64,000 nucleotides of DNA. Source: Streptococcus hyovaginalis DSM 12219. Its GTDB lineage: Bacteria > Bacillota > Bacilli > Lactobacillales > Streptococcaceae. How positions within the stretch are numbered: the first letter of the stretch is position 1; the number at the start of each line of letters is the position of its first letter. Below, piece after piece: positions 52,868 to 61,906 of this stretch. The stretch is from positions 102,552-166,551 of the forward strand of contig NZ_ATVP01000006.1 of assembly GCF_000420785.1 (NCBI RefSeq), given 5' to 3'. Below the pieces are notes generated by a model. The model ran no database searches. It was not told the origin of the DNA and saw only the letters and a program-made list of their open reading frames with translations. The position numbers and the translations under genes are program-made.

Positions 52868-53135
52868 ATCGTTCTTAAAATCGTGAATGTAGCAAATAAC
52901 ATTTAAATTCGTCTAGTTCTGTCTACTCCTATAATAGAGACAAACGATACTTTTGATAGCATAAGTTGCATAAGACTGCTAATATAAGATAAATAGAAAC
53001 ATCTTTTGTAAGCGATGCTATCTTCAACGGCAACTTCCAACTATGCTCAATCCATTTTAAAAACGTGATAAACAAAGTCTCGGGACGCTGGAGCTATTTA
53101 TCAAAACTGTCTACCTAACAATTTTTAAGAACGAT
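52868..53135. repeat. 268-bp region bounded by a 13-bp inverted repeat
   Basis: ATCGTTCTTAAAA (52868-52880) and TTTTAAGAACGAT (53123-53135) bound a non-coding segment with internal inverted repeats such as GATAGCAT/ATGCTATC. No ORF and no clear target duplication. It could be a small non-autonomous transposable element or a chance long-range repeat. The whole gap 52824-53481 holds no gene I can support; besides this it has two terminators. Confidence 0.4.
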
Positions 53136-53152
53136 TCTTTAAATAAATGAGT

Positions 53153-53185
53153 AAGCCATTTAAGGAAAGTTGCGAAATGGCTTTT
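53153..53185 (+). terminator. Terminator, plus strand, downstream of fhuG
   Basis: A 9-bp stem AAGCCATTT/AAATGGCTT (53153-53161 with 53175-53183) followed by TTTTCAT. Confidence 0.7.
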
Positions 53186-53213
53186 CATCAATCTAGAATC
53201 ACATCAACAAAAC

Positions 53214-53241
53214 AAGAGCTAGGGCCCAAACCCTAGCTCTT
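53214..53241. terminator. Bidirectional terminator in the fhuG-ppaC gap
   Basis: A perfect 11-bp stem AAGAGCTAGGG/CCCTAGCTCTT (53214-53224 with 53231-53241), six-base loop, T-rich on both sides. Confidence 0.85.
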
Positions 53242-53481
53242 ATTTTACGATTGCAATCAATACGTCAACTCAGCATCTGGATGATTGCCTAAGATCGTCA
53301 GCCGTTTGCAGGTCGCAACACGAATAACTCTATTTGACAGATGCAAACCTTATATGTCTAAGCATAATCTATCGCCTAGCCATCTCTGACTATTCAGAGG
53401 TAAGTTTAAACGGGTATAGCAATAAAGCATTTTATCCCGAACCTAGTCACTCAAAAGTTCAGATTAACTCTCTCTTGTAAG

Positions 53482-54417
53482 TTATGCATTAAAGCTTTCG
53501 GTTAATTGTGGTACGACTTGTTTCTTACGTGAAACAGCACCTTCAAGGAAGGCATGATTATCTTCAAGTTTGAAATTAAAGGCTGCTTCTACCTTGTCCA
53601 TGTTTGAACCAAGGGCAAGAATTTCTGAATTTGAGTTGAGGATATCTGTAATCATCAAAACAAAGTCCGAATACCCTTCTGAAACAATGGCTTCAGAAAT
53701 CGCTGCTTCAATCTCTTCTTGGCGTCCCAAGACTTCAGCAATATCAACCGTGTTCACTTGAGCGACGCGGACATTATTACCATTTAGCTCGAAGGTCTTA
53801 GCATCGATGTCAATCAATTCGGCTGCTGATTTGCTAGAAAGATTTGTCCCTGCTTTGAGCAATTCAAGACCATATTCTTCCAAGTTAACACCAGCAATTT
53901 CTGCCAATTCTTTAGCCACTTGTGAATCTGACTCGTGGGTTGTTGGTGATTTTAAAAGGAGAGTATCTGAAATCAAACCTGAAAGCAGTAGACCAGCAAC
54001 TTCTTTTGGAAGCTCAACATTATTTTCTTTAGCGGCGCGAAAAACGATAGATGATGCTGATCCGACTGGCTCTAAACGCATGTAAAGAGGGTTTGCTGTC
54101 TCAAAGTTAGCTACACGGTGATGGTCAATAACAGCTGCTACTTCTACTTCGCGGATATCTGAGATAGACTGTTGGAATTCGTTATGGTCTGTCAAAATAA
54201 CTTGGTTAACACCTTCTGCTTTAGCAGATCCTATAACACGTGGTGCATCGACACCAAAGTAGTTAAGGGCAAAGGTTGTTTCTTCATTTGGTGTACCAAG
54301 GGCTACAGATTCAGCATCACGACCAAAAGCTGTACGTTCTAAGTAAGCCCAACCGTATGATGAAGCAATGGCATCCGTATCAGGATTTTGGTGACCAAAA
54401 ACTAAAAATTTAGACAT
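53482..54417 (-). CDS. ppaC: Manganese-dependent inorganic pyrophosphatase (family II)
   Basis: A 311-aa DHH-family enzyme: [20 protein letters not shown] with metal-binding His/Asp, [20 protein letters not shown] (DHH motif), and the C-terminal substrate loop [13 protein letters not shown]. Full length. Monocistronic between two terminator regions. Confidence 0.97.
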   Translation of the reverse strand: MSKFLVFGHQNPDTDAIASSYGWAYLERTAFGRDAESVALGTPNEETTFALNYFGVDAPRVIGSAKAEGVNQVILTDHNEFQQSISDIREVEVAAVIDHHRVANFETANPLYMRLEPVGSASSIVFRAAKENNVELPKEVAGLLLSGLISDTLLLKSPTTHESDSQVAKELAEIAGVNLEEYGLELLKAGTNLSSKSAAELIDIDAKTFELNGNNVRVAQVNTVDIAEVLGRQEEIEAAISEAIVSEGYSDFVLMITDILNSNSEILALGSNMDKVEAAFNFKLEDNHAFLEGAVSRKKQVVPQLTESFNA

Positions 54418-54506
54418 ATTTATACCTCTTTATTTTTTCAAATTCTCCTACATTATACCATAAGTCTAGGTAAGTTACCAAAGAGCCTGTTAACAAATTA
54501 AACCAT

Positions 54507-54534
54507 AAAAAAAGCCAGAGAACAAGCTCTGACT
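54507..54534 (-). terminator. Terminator after pflA
   Basis: An 8-bp stem (54513-54520 with 54527-54534) followed on the minus strand by seven T (54507-54513). Confidence 0.85.
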
Positions 54535-54541
54535 ATATCAC

Positions 54542-55333
54542 TTAAGCACCCTGCATACGTTTCATATAATCGGTGTAACTTTCCGTATGCATGATGTCTT
54601 TAGCATTTTGCACACGTGCTGGTGTCGGTGGTTTGACACCTTCTAACTTATAAGGGATACCTAACTCGCGCCATTTGAACTCACCCATGGTGTGATAAGG
54701 CAATATTTCAAATTTATCCACATTTTTCAGAGTTTTGACAAATTGACCTAATTCCTCTAACTCATCATCAAAATCCGTCAAACCTGGTACCAAAACATGA
54801 CGAATCCAAACGGGGACTCCCTTATCAGAAAGGTAACGCGCACAGGCTAAAATATTGCGATTCGACTGCCCTGTCACTATTTTATGTTTCTCAGGGCGAA
54901 TGGCTTTGATATCAAGCAATACCAAATCAGTCACTTCTAAAAGTTTATCAAAGACCTCATGATAAGCCGGTTTATCACGAAAAGGTAATGCACAGGTATC
55001 TAAGGTACAATGAATACCATATTTTTTAGCTTCATGGAAAAGGGCTGTGACAAATTCAATCTGCAAGAGAGCCTCTCCACCAGAAACTGTAATACCTCCG
55101 TTTTTACCCCAAAAATGACGGTATTTCATCGCTTCATTCAAAACATCTTCAACAGTTCGTTCCTGAGAGTTATTGGTTTCCATTTGCCAAGTATCGGGAT
55201 TATGGCAATACTGACAACGCATTTTACAGCCTTGCATGAAAACAATGAAACGGATGCCCGGCCCATCAACAGATCCAAAGCTTTCTGTCGAGTGGATCAT
55301 TCCCGTCACTTGTGAATAATCAATATCTGCCAT
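54542..55333 (-). CDS. pflA: Pyruvate formate-lyase activating enzyme
   Basis: A 263-aa radical SAM enzyme that installs the glycyl radical in pyruvate formate-lyase. The cluster motif CKMRCQYCHNPDTW (CxxxCxxC, about residue 35) and NGGITVSGGEALLQIEFV are visible. Length is usual. A cre-like site lies upstream (55361-55374), fitting carbon control of mixed-acid fermentation. Confidence 0.95.
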   Translation of the reverse strand: MADIDYSQVTGMIHSTESFGSVDGPGIRFIVFMQGCKMRCQYCHNPDTWQMETNNSQERTVEDVLNEAMKYRHFWGKNGGITVSGGEALLQIEFVTALFHEAKKYGIHCTLDTCALPFRDKPAYHEVFDKLLEVTDLVLLDIKAIRPEKHKIVTGQSNRNILACARYLSDKGVPVWIRHVLVPGLTDFDDELEELGQFVKTLKNVDKFEILPYHTMGEFKWRELGIPYKLEGVKPPTPARVQNAKDIMHTESYTDYMKRMQGA

Positions 55334-55360
55334 CGCAACCTCCTCATGTGAAAATGTTTT

Positions 55361-55374
55361 TGTAACCGTTTTTA
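55361..55374. promoter_or_regulatory. cre-like site upstream of pflA
   Basis: TGTAACCGTTTTTA has one mismatch to the CcpA consensus TGWAANCGNTNWCA. It lies about 30 bp before the pflA start. Confidence 0.4.
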
Positions 55375-55466
55375 TGAATTCTATTATACACTTTTCATTA
55401 TTAAAAGAAAAGATATGACCGAGTCACAAGTCTTATCACAGAAAACTTCTTTTATAGAACAGAAAA

Positions 55467-55492
55467 AATCACAAATGTTTCCATCTGTGATT
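55467..55492 (-). terminator. Terminator after the CorC/TlyC-type gene
   Basis: An 11-bp stem (55467-55477 with 55482-55492, one G-U pair), GAAA tetraloop on the minus strand, then six T. Confidence 0.85.
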
Positions 55493-55499
55493 TTCGGAT

Positions 55500-56831
55500 T
55501 TAGTCTTCTTCTATTTCTTCGGGAATATCTGAAATCAACAATTTCAGTTTGGTAATACGCCCATCTTTTACCTTATCATTAATCAAGGTTAGTCGCTTAT
55601 CGTTGCTATCCACCACATGCTTTTCTTTAACTTCCTGACTCGGAATAGAGCCAACACCTGTCAAATAAAACCCTGCGATAGTATCCACATCATCACTCTC
55701 TAAATTCGTTTCAAAGTAATCATTGAACTCATTCAGTGTCATAGTCCCTTGGACAATATAGGTGTTCTCAGCAATTTCACGAACAGACTCCGCAGCCAAG
55801 TCAGTCTCATCATCAATTTCACCGACAATCTCTTCCAAGAGATCCTCTAAGGTCGCGATACCTGCCATCCCACCATATTCATCCAATAAAATAGCCATTT
55901 GATTTTGTGTCGCTCGTAACTGTGTCAACAGGTCATCCACAAAAATCGTTTCAGGAACAAACAGTGGTTCCTGCATGATCCGTCGGATGTTGATGTTGTC
56001 AAAACCATTGGTAAAGGCATCGTTCAAAATCTTTTTAGTATGAATAAGACCGATAACCTTGTCCTTATCCCCATTATAAACTGGGATACGAGAATAATTC
56101 TCTTTCAAGATGGCTTGGACGATTTCTTTGATGTCATCATTGATGTCCACCATGAAAGCATCGGTACGAGGAACCATGACCTCACGCGCCATCATCTCAT
56201 CAAGTGAGAAAATCCCTTGAAGCATGCCAATTTCATCTGCATCCAATGACGCTTCACTATTGGTCAAAATGTACTCAATTTCATCACGAGTCATTTGCTC
56301 ATCCGCATCATCAAAACTCATTGGCGTAATACGACTAAGTAGATTGGTCGATGCTGACAGTAGCCAAACAAATGGGCTAACAAGCTTACTCAAAACTAGG
56401 ATAACAGGTGCTGAAATGACCGCTAGGTTTTCCTTAAGGTTCATGGCAATACGTTTGGGATAAAGTTCACCAAGAACGATCGAGATATAGGTTAAGAAGA
56501 TAAGCGAAATCACACTACCAATTGTATCGGCTAATCTCGAATTCCCAAACCAACTGGCAATAACCTCACCCAATGAATCCGCAAAGTTAGCACCGGCTAA
56601 GAGGTTGATCAAAGTGATCCCCACTTGAATCGTTGATAAAAAGTCATTAGGATTTTCTAACACCTTTACCAAACGGACAAACTTCTTCTCGCCCTCTTCT
56701 GCTTTTTGCTCAACACGAGATCTGTTTAACGAAACCAACGCCATCTCACTAGCTGAGAAAAAGGCATTCAACAGGGTTAAAATAAGTAATAAAATAAATT
56801 GTAAAATCAAGGACTGACCGGGGTCTTCCAT
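55500..56831 (-). CDS. CBS-domain membrane protein (TlyC/CorC family)
   Basis: A 443-aa protein with an N-terminal DUF21/CNNM transmembrane domain (about residues 5-190, four helices; SASEMALVSLNRSRVEQKAE), two CBS domains (about 210-330; VMVPRTDAFMVDI, AILLDEYGGMAGIATLEDLL) and a C-terminal CorC/HlyC domain. Members handle Mg or Co ions; older annotations call them hemolysins without proof. ATG 56831 follows AGGAG; the TTG at 56834 is not preferred. Confidence 0.85.
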   Translation of the reverse strand: MEDPGQSLILQFILLLILTLLNAFFSASEMALVSLNRSRVEQKAEEGEKKFVRLVKVLENPNDFLSTIQVGITLINLLAGANFADSLGEVIASWFGNSRLADTIGSVISLIFLTYISIVLGELYPKRIAMNLKENLAVISAPVILVLSKLVSPFVWLLSASTNLLSRITPMSFDDADEQMTRDEIEYILTNSEASLDADEIGMLQGIFSLDEMMAREVMVPRTDAFMVDINDDIKEIVQAILKENYSRIPVYNGDKDKVIGLIHTKKILNDAFTNGFDNINIRRIMQEPLFVPETIFVDDLLTQLRATQNQMAILLDEYGGMAGIATLEDLLEEIVGEIDDETDLAAESVREIAENTYIVQGTMTLNEFNDYFETNLESDDVDTIAGFYLTGVGSIPSQEVKEKHVVDSNDKRLTLINDKVKDGRITKLKLLISDIPEEIEED

Positions 56832-56971
56832 CAATGTTCTCCTAAAATGTCAATATAGTGTCTCTATTATAGCATAAATTCTTAAAATCAGGTAAGCATT
56901 TCAGCCCTAAAGAAGCAGAAAAAGAGCCATCACAGGACTTTTCCAAAGTTTTTAAGAAAGCGACTAAGAAA

Positions 56972-57601
56972 TCACAATCCTGAAAAATCATAGAGTTGGG
57001 GATACTCGTGACATTGAGGATTTTTAGGATGGCAAATGGCCCGTCCAAAGTAAATCATAGCCTGGTGAGCGGGAAGCCATTCTTCTTCAGGCAGAACTTC
57101 CATGACACGTTTTTCAATTTCTAGAGGGGTTGCCGACTTTTTGACAATATCATGATGTTTACAAATCCTTGTGACGTGTGTATCCACAGCAAAAGCAGGG
57201 ATACCAAAGCCAACGCTCATGACCACATTAGCTGTCTTTCGTCCCACACCAGCCAAACTTTCCAATTCAGAGCGTGTTTTAGGCACTTCGCCGCCAAAGT
57301 TTTCCAAAAGTTGTTGAGAACATTTTTTTAAAAATTTAGCCTTATTGCGATAAAGACCTAGTCGAGAAATATAAGTAGCAATTTCCTCTTCTTCCGCGAG
57401 CGCCATAGCCGCAGGCGTTGGAAAAGCTTCAAAGAGAGCAGGCGTCACTTTGTTAACGGCAGCATCTGTCGTTTGTGCCGATAAGGTTACTGCCACTAAG
57501 AGTTCAAAACTATTGCGAAAGTCCAAGCTAGGCTTAGCATCTGGAAAGAGAGCGATAATCTCTTCAATAACCTTACGTGCCCGTTTTTTTGATAAAACCA
57601 T
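56972..57601 (-). CDS. nth: Endonuclease III (DNA glycosylase/AP lyase), incomplete cluster motif
   Basis: A 209-aa enzyme for oxidised pyrimidines. The helix-hairpin-helix LESLAGVGRKTANVVMSV carries the catalytic Lys, and FAVDTHVTRICKHHDIV the catalytic Asp. At the C-terminus only AICHPKNPQCHEYPQLYDF is found: two of the four cysteines of the C-x6-C-x2-C-x5-C cluster are present, the other two absent, and the protein ends nine residues later. The [4Fe-4S] cluster is therefore probably missing. Fold and active site look intact. Confidence 0.9.
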   Translation of the reverse strand: MVLSKKRARKVIEEIIALFPDAKPSLDFRNSFELLVAVTLSAQTTDAAVNKVTPALFEAFPTPAAMALAEEEEIATYISRLGLYRNKAKFLKKCSQQLLENFGGEVPKTRSELESLAGVGRKTANVVMSVGFGIPAFAVDTHVTRICKHHDIVKKSATPLEIEKRVMEVLPEEEWLPAHQAMIYFGRAICHPKNPQCHEYPQLYDFSGL

Positions 57602-57688
57602 AATCTTCCTTTTTTATGAATAATAACCACACTTCTAGTAACTAGACTCAATTCTAGACTACTATCATGAGATTAGTCCTAACACTGA

Positions 57689-57744
57689 GGTGCAGGGGGA
57701 GTTGATGAAAATCTTCAGTAAACTTCTTTACTAAACCTGCACCT
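57689..57744. repeat. Nested inverted repeat upstream of nth side
   Basis: AGGTGCAGG (57689-57697) pairs with CCTGCACCT (about 57736-57744), and inside lies AGTAAA/TTTACT. No T tract follows. It may be a transcript-end structure for the converging region. Confidence 0.4.
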
Positions 57745-57864
57745 GTGATGCCAACTGCATTTGTCCCATTTTCAACCGAAACAGCCCCAGATAATGGTGG
57801 ATTAACAAGAAGCCTATTAACAAATCGTGATAACTGTCTAGGCTTTCTCTCTACCTTAGGCTAT

Positions 57865-58218
57865 CTACAAATCCAACTCTGCATATGGTGTACGATAACC
57901 GATTTGTAGGACCTTATCATCCTCGATAAGAATGGGGCGTTTGATGAGCATACCGTCTTTTGACAAAAGTTCTAAAGCCTCATCAACCGTCAGGCTGTCA
58001 AACTTATCTTTGAGACCCAGCTCCCTGTAGGAATTGCCTGAAGTATTGAAAAACTTCTTCAAATCAAGGCCAGAATTTTCCAAAAGCTCCTTGAGGAGGC
58101 TGACTTTGGGTGGATTAGTCTTGATATCCACTGACTCGTAGGCCAGACCAAGCCTGTCCAGCTCCTTCTTAGCCTTCTTGCAAGTCGTGCATTTAGGGTA
58201 TTCGTAAAAAGTATACAT
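57865..58218 (-). CDS. Spx/MgsR-like, ArsC-family protein
   Basis: A 117-aa thioredoxin-fold protein with YPKCTTCKKAKKEL (CxxC at about residue 10) and VDIKTNPPKVSLLKELLENS, GLDLKKFFNTSG, LIKRPILIEDDKVLQIGYR. The family includes arsenate reductase-like proteins and Spx regulators; RPILI and the CxxC fit the YffB/Spx side. ATG 58218 is chosen for ribosome-site spacing (GGAG); 58221 is possible. It overlaps ogt. Confidence 0.82.
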   Translation of the reverse strand: MYTFYEYPKCTTCKKAKKELDRLGLAYESVDIKTNPPKVSLLKELLENSGLDLKKFFNTSGNSYRELGLKDKFDSLTVDEALELLSKDGMLIKRPILIEDDKVLQIGYRTPYAELDL

Positions 58219-58694
58219 CATTTCTCCAATTCTAAGAGCGCTGCCTTGCGCTCAAGGCCACCAGCATAACCTGTCAAGGAACCATCAGCCCCTAAAACAC
58301 GGTGGCAGGGCACAACAATGGATAGAGGATTTTTGCCAACGGCAGAGCCAATGGCTTGCGCAGACTTGCAGTTTAGCTCTGTAGCCAGTTGACCATAGGT
58401 CGTCGTTTGACCGTAGGGAATGGCCGCTAGCGCTGACCAGACCTGATGCTGAAAGGCAGTCCCATGCGGAGCCAGTCTCAATCGACTAGGTTTGGGCTTG
58501 CACCCTGCAAAATAATCATCTAGCCAAGCCTTAGCCTCCCGGTGCGGAGCTACCTCTTGCTCCACAATCTGAGCCACCTCAAACCCACGCTCAAAGTAAG
58601 CTTGTCCGACAAAGTAAATCCCCAAAAGAGACTCCTCATCAGCCAAAAGACTGATTTCCCCAAGGGGTGACTGGTAGTAAGATCTATAAAACAT
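58218..58694 (-). CDS. ogt: Methylated-DNA--protein-cysteine methyltransferase
   Basis: A 158-aa repair protein that takes the alkyl group from O6-methylguanine onto its own cysteine in IVVPCHRVLGADGSLTGYAG. The DNA-recognition helix region IPYGQTTTYGQLATELNC and GNPLSIV are present. The start MFYRSYYQSPLG at 58694 fits the family; GTG 58703 is a weaker option. Part of a three-gene row with the Spx-like and SRPBCC genes. Confidence 0.92.
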   Translation of the reverse strand: MFYRSYYQSPLGEISLLADEESLLGIYFVGQAYFERGFEVAQIVEQEVAPHREAKAWLDDYFAGCKPKPSRLRLAPHGTAFQHQVWSALAAIPYGQTTTYGQLATELNCKSAQAIGSAVGKNPLSIVVPCHRVLGADGSLTGYAGGLERKAALLELEK

Positions 58695-59148
58695 GCTTGG
58701 CACTTTCTTGACGCAAATATTTTTCCCACTTAGCTATTAAAGGTTCAAAATCAGGTAGGGACTCGCCATTAAAAAGAGCTTCTAGGCGCTCCATATGGAC
58801 AGCCCAGCCCACCATATCCTTGATGGCATCTGCAAATTCATTTTGGTAGGAAACTGGGATTTTTTCTTGAAAAACAAGGCCGTCTTCCGTAAGACTAAAG
58901 GTAACAACAGCCTGATCCCACTGAACAGCCAATTTCTTTTCTGGCAGACACTCCAAAAAAGGTAAGTCTTCGCGGAAATCTACCATAACAAAATGCCAGG
59001 CTTTTTCAGAAGCTTCCAGTTCTGGAAACCAGGAAGAGAGTTTTTCAGTCTTGGTCAAATACTCCCAAACGTCCGCCTGGCTCATTGGGTATTGAAAAGC
59101 CATACGATGGTACCAATAGCCATCTCTTTGATGTAATTGTGATTGCAT
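58684..59148 (-). CDS. SRPBCC (AHSA1/START-like) domain protein
   Basis: A 154-aa protein whose pattern (FQYPMSQADVWEYLTKTEKL SSWFP) marks the hydrophobic ligand-binding SRPBCC fold, activator of Hsp90 ATPase 1-like. No catalytic residue is expected. It overlaps ogt by 11 bp. Ligand unknown. Confidence 0.8.
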   Translation of the reverse strand: MQSQLHQRDGYWYHRMAFQYPMSQADVWEYLTKTEKLSSWFPELEASEKAWHFVMVDFREDLPFLECLPEKKLAVQWDQAVVTFSLTEDGLVFQEKIPVSYQNEFADAIKDMVGWAVHMERLEALFNGESLPDFEPLIAKWEKYLRQESAKHVL

Positions 59149-59240
59149 ACTGTCATTATATCATAGAAGCTGATACTGGAAAAAGTAGGATATCAAAAAC
59201 TATCATCGAGGCACTGCATCTCTCATTTCCTTCCCATGCC

Positions 59241-59265
59241 AAAAAGGCTGGGCACATACCCAACC
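59241..59265 (-). terminator. Terminator after clpL
   Basis: A 7-bp stem (59246-59252 with 59259-59265, one G-U pair), six-base loop and five T on the minus strand. Confidence 0.75.
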
Positions 59266-59305
59266 TAGACTTGCTATTCTATACTTTTGTCCTAAACATG
59301 ACTCC

Positions 59306-61387
59306 TTAAGCCGCTTGAATGATTACTCGTCCCTCTTTAAGGTCAGCTCTCAAATGCTTGCTATCCAAATGGTCAAGGTAGAAGTCCGTCACTTTATCTC
59401 GGATATCGTTCTCAATAACCCGACGTAGCGGTCTTACCCCCATAGTGTCATCATAGCCCTTGTCAATCAAGTAATCAATCACTTGGTCAGATACCTTTAG
59501 GTCAATATCCTTTTTAGCCAAGGTAAGATTAACTTTAGCTAACATCAAATCAACAATGGCTCTCAAATCTTCTTTGCTAAGCTTGTAGAATTCAATGACA
59601 GCGTTAAAGCGATTCAAGAATTCTGGACGGAAATATGGCGCAATGCGATCCATAATGGCAATCTCTTCTTGATCAGGCTGGTCATAACCAAAGCCAGCGT
59701 TAGAGGTGGCAATAATGACGGTATTTTTGAAGTTTACCTGATTGCCCTGACCGTCTGTTAAGTGGCCATCATCAAGAACCTGGAGTAAAAGCGTAATCAC
59801 TTGAGGATCAGCTTTCTCTATTTCATCCAAAAGCACGATGGAATAAGGATTGCGGCGCACACGTTCTGTCAAGGTGTGTGCATTATCGTCGTAACCCACG
59901 TAACCAGCTGTCGTTCCGATTAACTTAGACACAGCGGTACGATCGCTATACTCAGACATGTCCAGTCTGATAATGGCTTCTGTCGTGCCAAATAGGTCTA
60001 AAGCCAACTGTTTCGCCAGCTCTGTTTTACCGACACCGGTAGGTCCGACAAACAAGAAACTACCGATAGGACGATTGCCTTCATCAAAACCTGCGCGATT
60101 ACGGCGAATGGCACGAGAAACAGCTTCTACAGCATCATTCTGACCAATGACCTTACCTTCCAAACGCTCAGTCATGCCTTTCAAACGTTCAATATCGGAA
60201 GCACCCATTTGTGAAACAGGAATACCTGTTAAACGCTCAACGGATTCTGCAATATCATTGACACTAGCTGTGACGCGTTTATCTTCCGTATGATTATCAA
60301 TAAGCTTTTGAAGCTCCTCAATTCTGACCTTAGCTTTCAAAGCATTTTCATAATCTTCTTTTTCAGCAAAGTCTTCTTGTCTTTGTTTTTGCTGATCAAT
60401 TTCCGCCTCCAAGGACTTGATATCGGTCACAGGATGGGCCGCTGCCAAGTGAGCAGCTGTCATATCTAATAAATCGATAGCTTTATCTGGCAGATGACGT
60501 TGGGGAATGTATTGTACAGAGTAATCAACCGCTGCCTTTAAAACCTGATCTGGTAGGACAACATTGTGATGCGCCTCATACAAGGACCTGATCCCTTTTA
60601 AAATCTCCAAAGTATCCTCAGCTGATGGGGCATTAACCGTCACTTCATTAAAACGACGTGCCAAGGCAGCATTTTTTAAAATGGTGTTGCGATATTCGTC
60701 TTGAGTCGTTGCTCCAATCACTGTTAATTCACCGCGTGAAAGAGCTGGCTTCAAGATATCAGCTAGACCTTTGGAACCCGAATCGCCGCCTGTTGAACCT
60801 GCTCCTAAAATTTGATGAATTTCATCAAAAAAGAGGATGATATTACCGGCTTCCTTGACATCAGACATGAGTTTTTGGATATTTTCTTCAAATGCGCCAC
60901 GATACTGAGTCCCTGCTTCCAAGCCAGAAATATCAATACTGATGACTTCCTTATTCTTGATGCTAGCAGGAACATCGCCTGCTACGATTGCCTGAGCCAA
61001 ACCTTCTACGACAGCTGTTTTACCAACACCTGCATCACCTACTAAGACAGGATTGTTTTTGGTACGACGCGCTAGAATTTCTGCTGTCTCTTGGATTTCT
61101 TTATTGCGCCCGATGACGGGATCCAACCGTCCTTGACGCGCTTCTTCGGTCAAGTTAGTTCCTAACTCTTGCAAGATACTATCTTTCTTAAGCTTTGCGC
61201 CTTGACTTTCCACTGCTTCCTCAGCAAGAGATGCTGGCAATTGCCCTGTTTGGCGGTACTTAGCAAACTCCTCTGGCGTTACCTCACGGCCATTGATCAA
61301 ATAGCGTTTGTTTTCAGAGCGATAGCCATTCATATTGCCCATTAGTTGGTTAAATAAATCGTCCATATTGTTAAAATTGTTGTTCAT
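59306..61387 (-). CDS. clpL: ClpL ATP-dependent chaperone
   Basis: A 693-aa Hsp100 protein with two AAA+ modules: Walker [14 protein letters not shown] (about residue 118) and [13 protein letters not shown] (about 450), Walker [10 protein letters not shown] and [10 protein letters not shown], with a coiled middle domain (about 330-385). The short N-terminus ([20 protein letters not shown]) and lack of the large N-domain fit ClpL, a stress chaperone of Gram-positive bacteria. Expression is set by the CtsR boxes upstream. Confidence 0.95.
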   Translation of the reverse strand: MNNNFNNMDDLFNQLMGNMNGYRSENKRYLINGREVTPEEFAKYRQTGQLPASLAEEAVESQGAKLKKDSILQELGTNLTEEARQGRLDPVIGRNKEIQETAEILARRTKNNPVLVGDAGVGKTAVVEGLAQAIVAGDVPASIKNKEVISIDISGLEAGTQYRGAFEENIQKLMSDVKEAGNIILFFDEIHQILGAGSTGGDSGSKGLADILKPALSRGELTVIGATTQDEYRNTILKNAALARRFNEVTVNAPSAEDTLEILKGIRSLYEAHHNVVLPDQVLKAAVDYSVQYIPQRHLPDKAIDLLDMTAAHLAAAHPVTDIKSLEAEIDQQKQRQEDFAEKEDYENALKAKVRIEELQKLIDNHTEDKRVTASVNDIAESVERLTGIPVSQMGASDIERLKGMTERLEGKVIGQNDAVEAVSRAIRRNRAGFDEGNRPIGSFLFVGPTGVGKTELAKQLALDLFGTTEAIIRLDMSEYSDRTAVSKLIGTTAGYVGYDDNAHTLTERVRRNPYSIVLLDEIEKADPQVITLLLQVLDDGHLTDGQGNQVNFKNTVIIATSNAGFGYDQPDQEEIAIMDRIAPYFRPEFLNRFNAVIEFYKLSKEDLRAIVDLMLAKVNLTLAKKDIDLKVSDQVIDYLIDKGYDDTMGVRPLRRVIENDIRDKVTDFYLDHLDSKHLRADLKEGRVIIQAA

Positions 61388-61408
61388 ATTGTTTCCTCAC
61401 TTTATTTC

Positions 61409-61606
61409 TGACTAATACTGACCAATTTTCTAAAAAAAATAGACCTGGTCATCTTGTAAACATATCCTTTTGAGTTAAGAGCCTAAGGATGATTTCTGGT
61501 GCCGCACTTGGGACTAAACCATCTCCCATCAAATGGATACTAAGCTTTCTATGAATCATCATGCACCTCCATCTTCCTTTGATTTTTAAACTGACCATCT
61601 CTGACC
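61409..61606. promoter_or_regulatory. CtsR-like boxes in the clpL leader
   Basis: Two direct hexamer pairs with 10-bp period on the minus strand: GGTCAG-AGAT-GGTCAG (61591-61606) and GGTCAG-TATT-AGTCAG (61409-61424). They lie downstream of the clpL promoter, within the transcribed leader. Confidence 0.55.
61449..61559 (-). CDS. Possible 36-aa leader ORF upstream of clpL
   Basis: ATG 61559 (tandem ATG at 61562) has GGAGG six bases upstream and opens a frame reading MIHRKLSIHLMGDGLVPSAA and ending TQKDMFTR. It lies within the roughly 300-nt clpL leader. It may be a leader peptide or chance; the longer frame to 61709 starts before the promoter and is rejected. Confidence 0.35.
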   Translation of the reverse strand: MIHRKLSIHLMGDGLVPSAAPEIILRLLTQKDMFTR

Positions 61607-61697
61607 TTTTCTTTAAAAAGATAATGGCTACTAATCGAAGCCATCCAAGTTCAGTGGTCATGGGTGTCTGTAAGGACCTCTTCTTCCTTACATGCTT

Positions 61698-61750
61698 ATT
61701 ATACATCATTGGTCAGTAAAGGTCAATAGAAAATTTGACTATTTTTGACC
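61698..61750 (-). promoter_or_regulatory. clpL promoter with two CtsR boxes
   Basis: On the minus strand TTGACC (61726-61721), 17 bp, TATAAT (61703-61698), the same layout as clpP. CtsR boxes: GGTCA-type pair at 61711-61726 over the -35, and a second in opposite orientation at 61734-61750. Confidence 0.85.
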
Positions 61751-61802
61751 TTTTTTATCTTTTGGAAACCTATAGATAGAAAAACAGCTATTTATGTGAT
61801 TC

Positions 61803-61852
61803 TTTACACAATATTTACTTCTTTTTTACAAAATCTCCATCAAATCCTTACA
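61803..61852 (+). promoter_or_regulatory. Pho-box-like phased hexamers upstream of alkaline phosphatase
   Basis: TTTACA, TTTACT, TTTACA, TCCATC, CTTACA start at 61803, 61814, 61825, 61836 and 61847, exactly 11 bp apart. Four of five fit the TT(A/C/T)ACA pattern of PhoP-type boxes in Firmicutes. Confidence 0.6.
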
Positions 61853-61906
61853 ATTCTTGATTAGACTAAAGATGGAAATAGATTCCAAATACCTAAGGAG
61901 ATACTT

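Noticed and set aside
56842..57048. 68-aa frame after nth
   Set aside because: Considered as a frameshifted end of nth carrying the lost cysteines, but it contains no C-x2-C-x5-C pattern and no ribosome site.
61560..61709. Longer version (86 aa) of the clpL leader frame
   Set aside because: Its start lies within or upstream of the clpL -10 element, so it would not be on the message.
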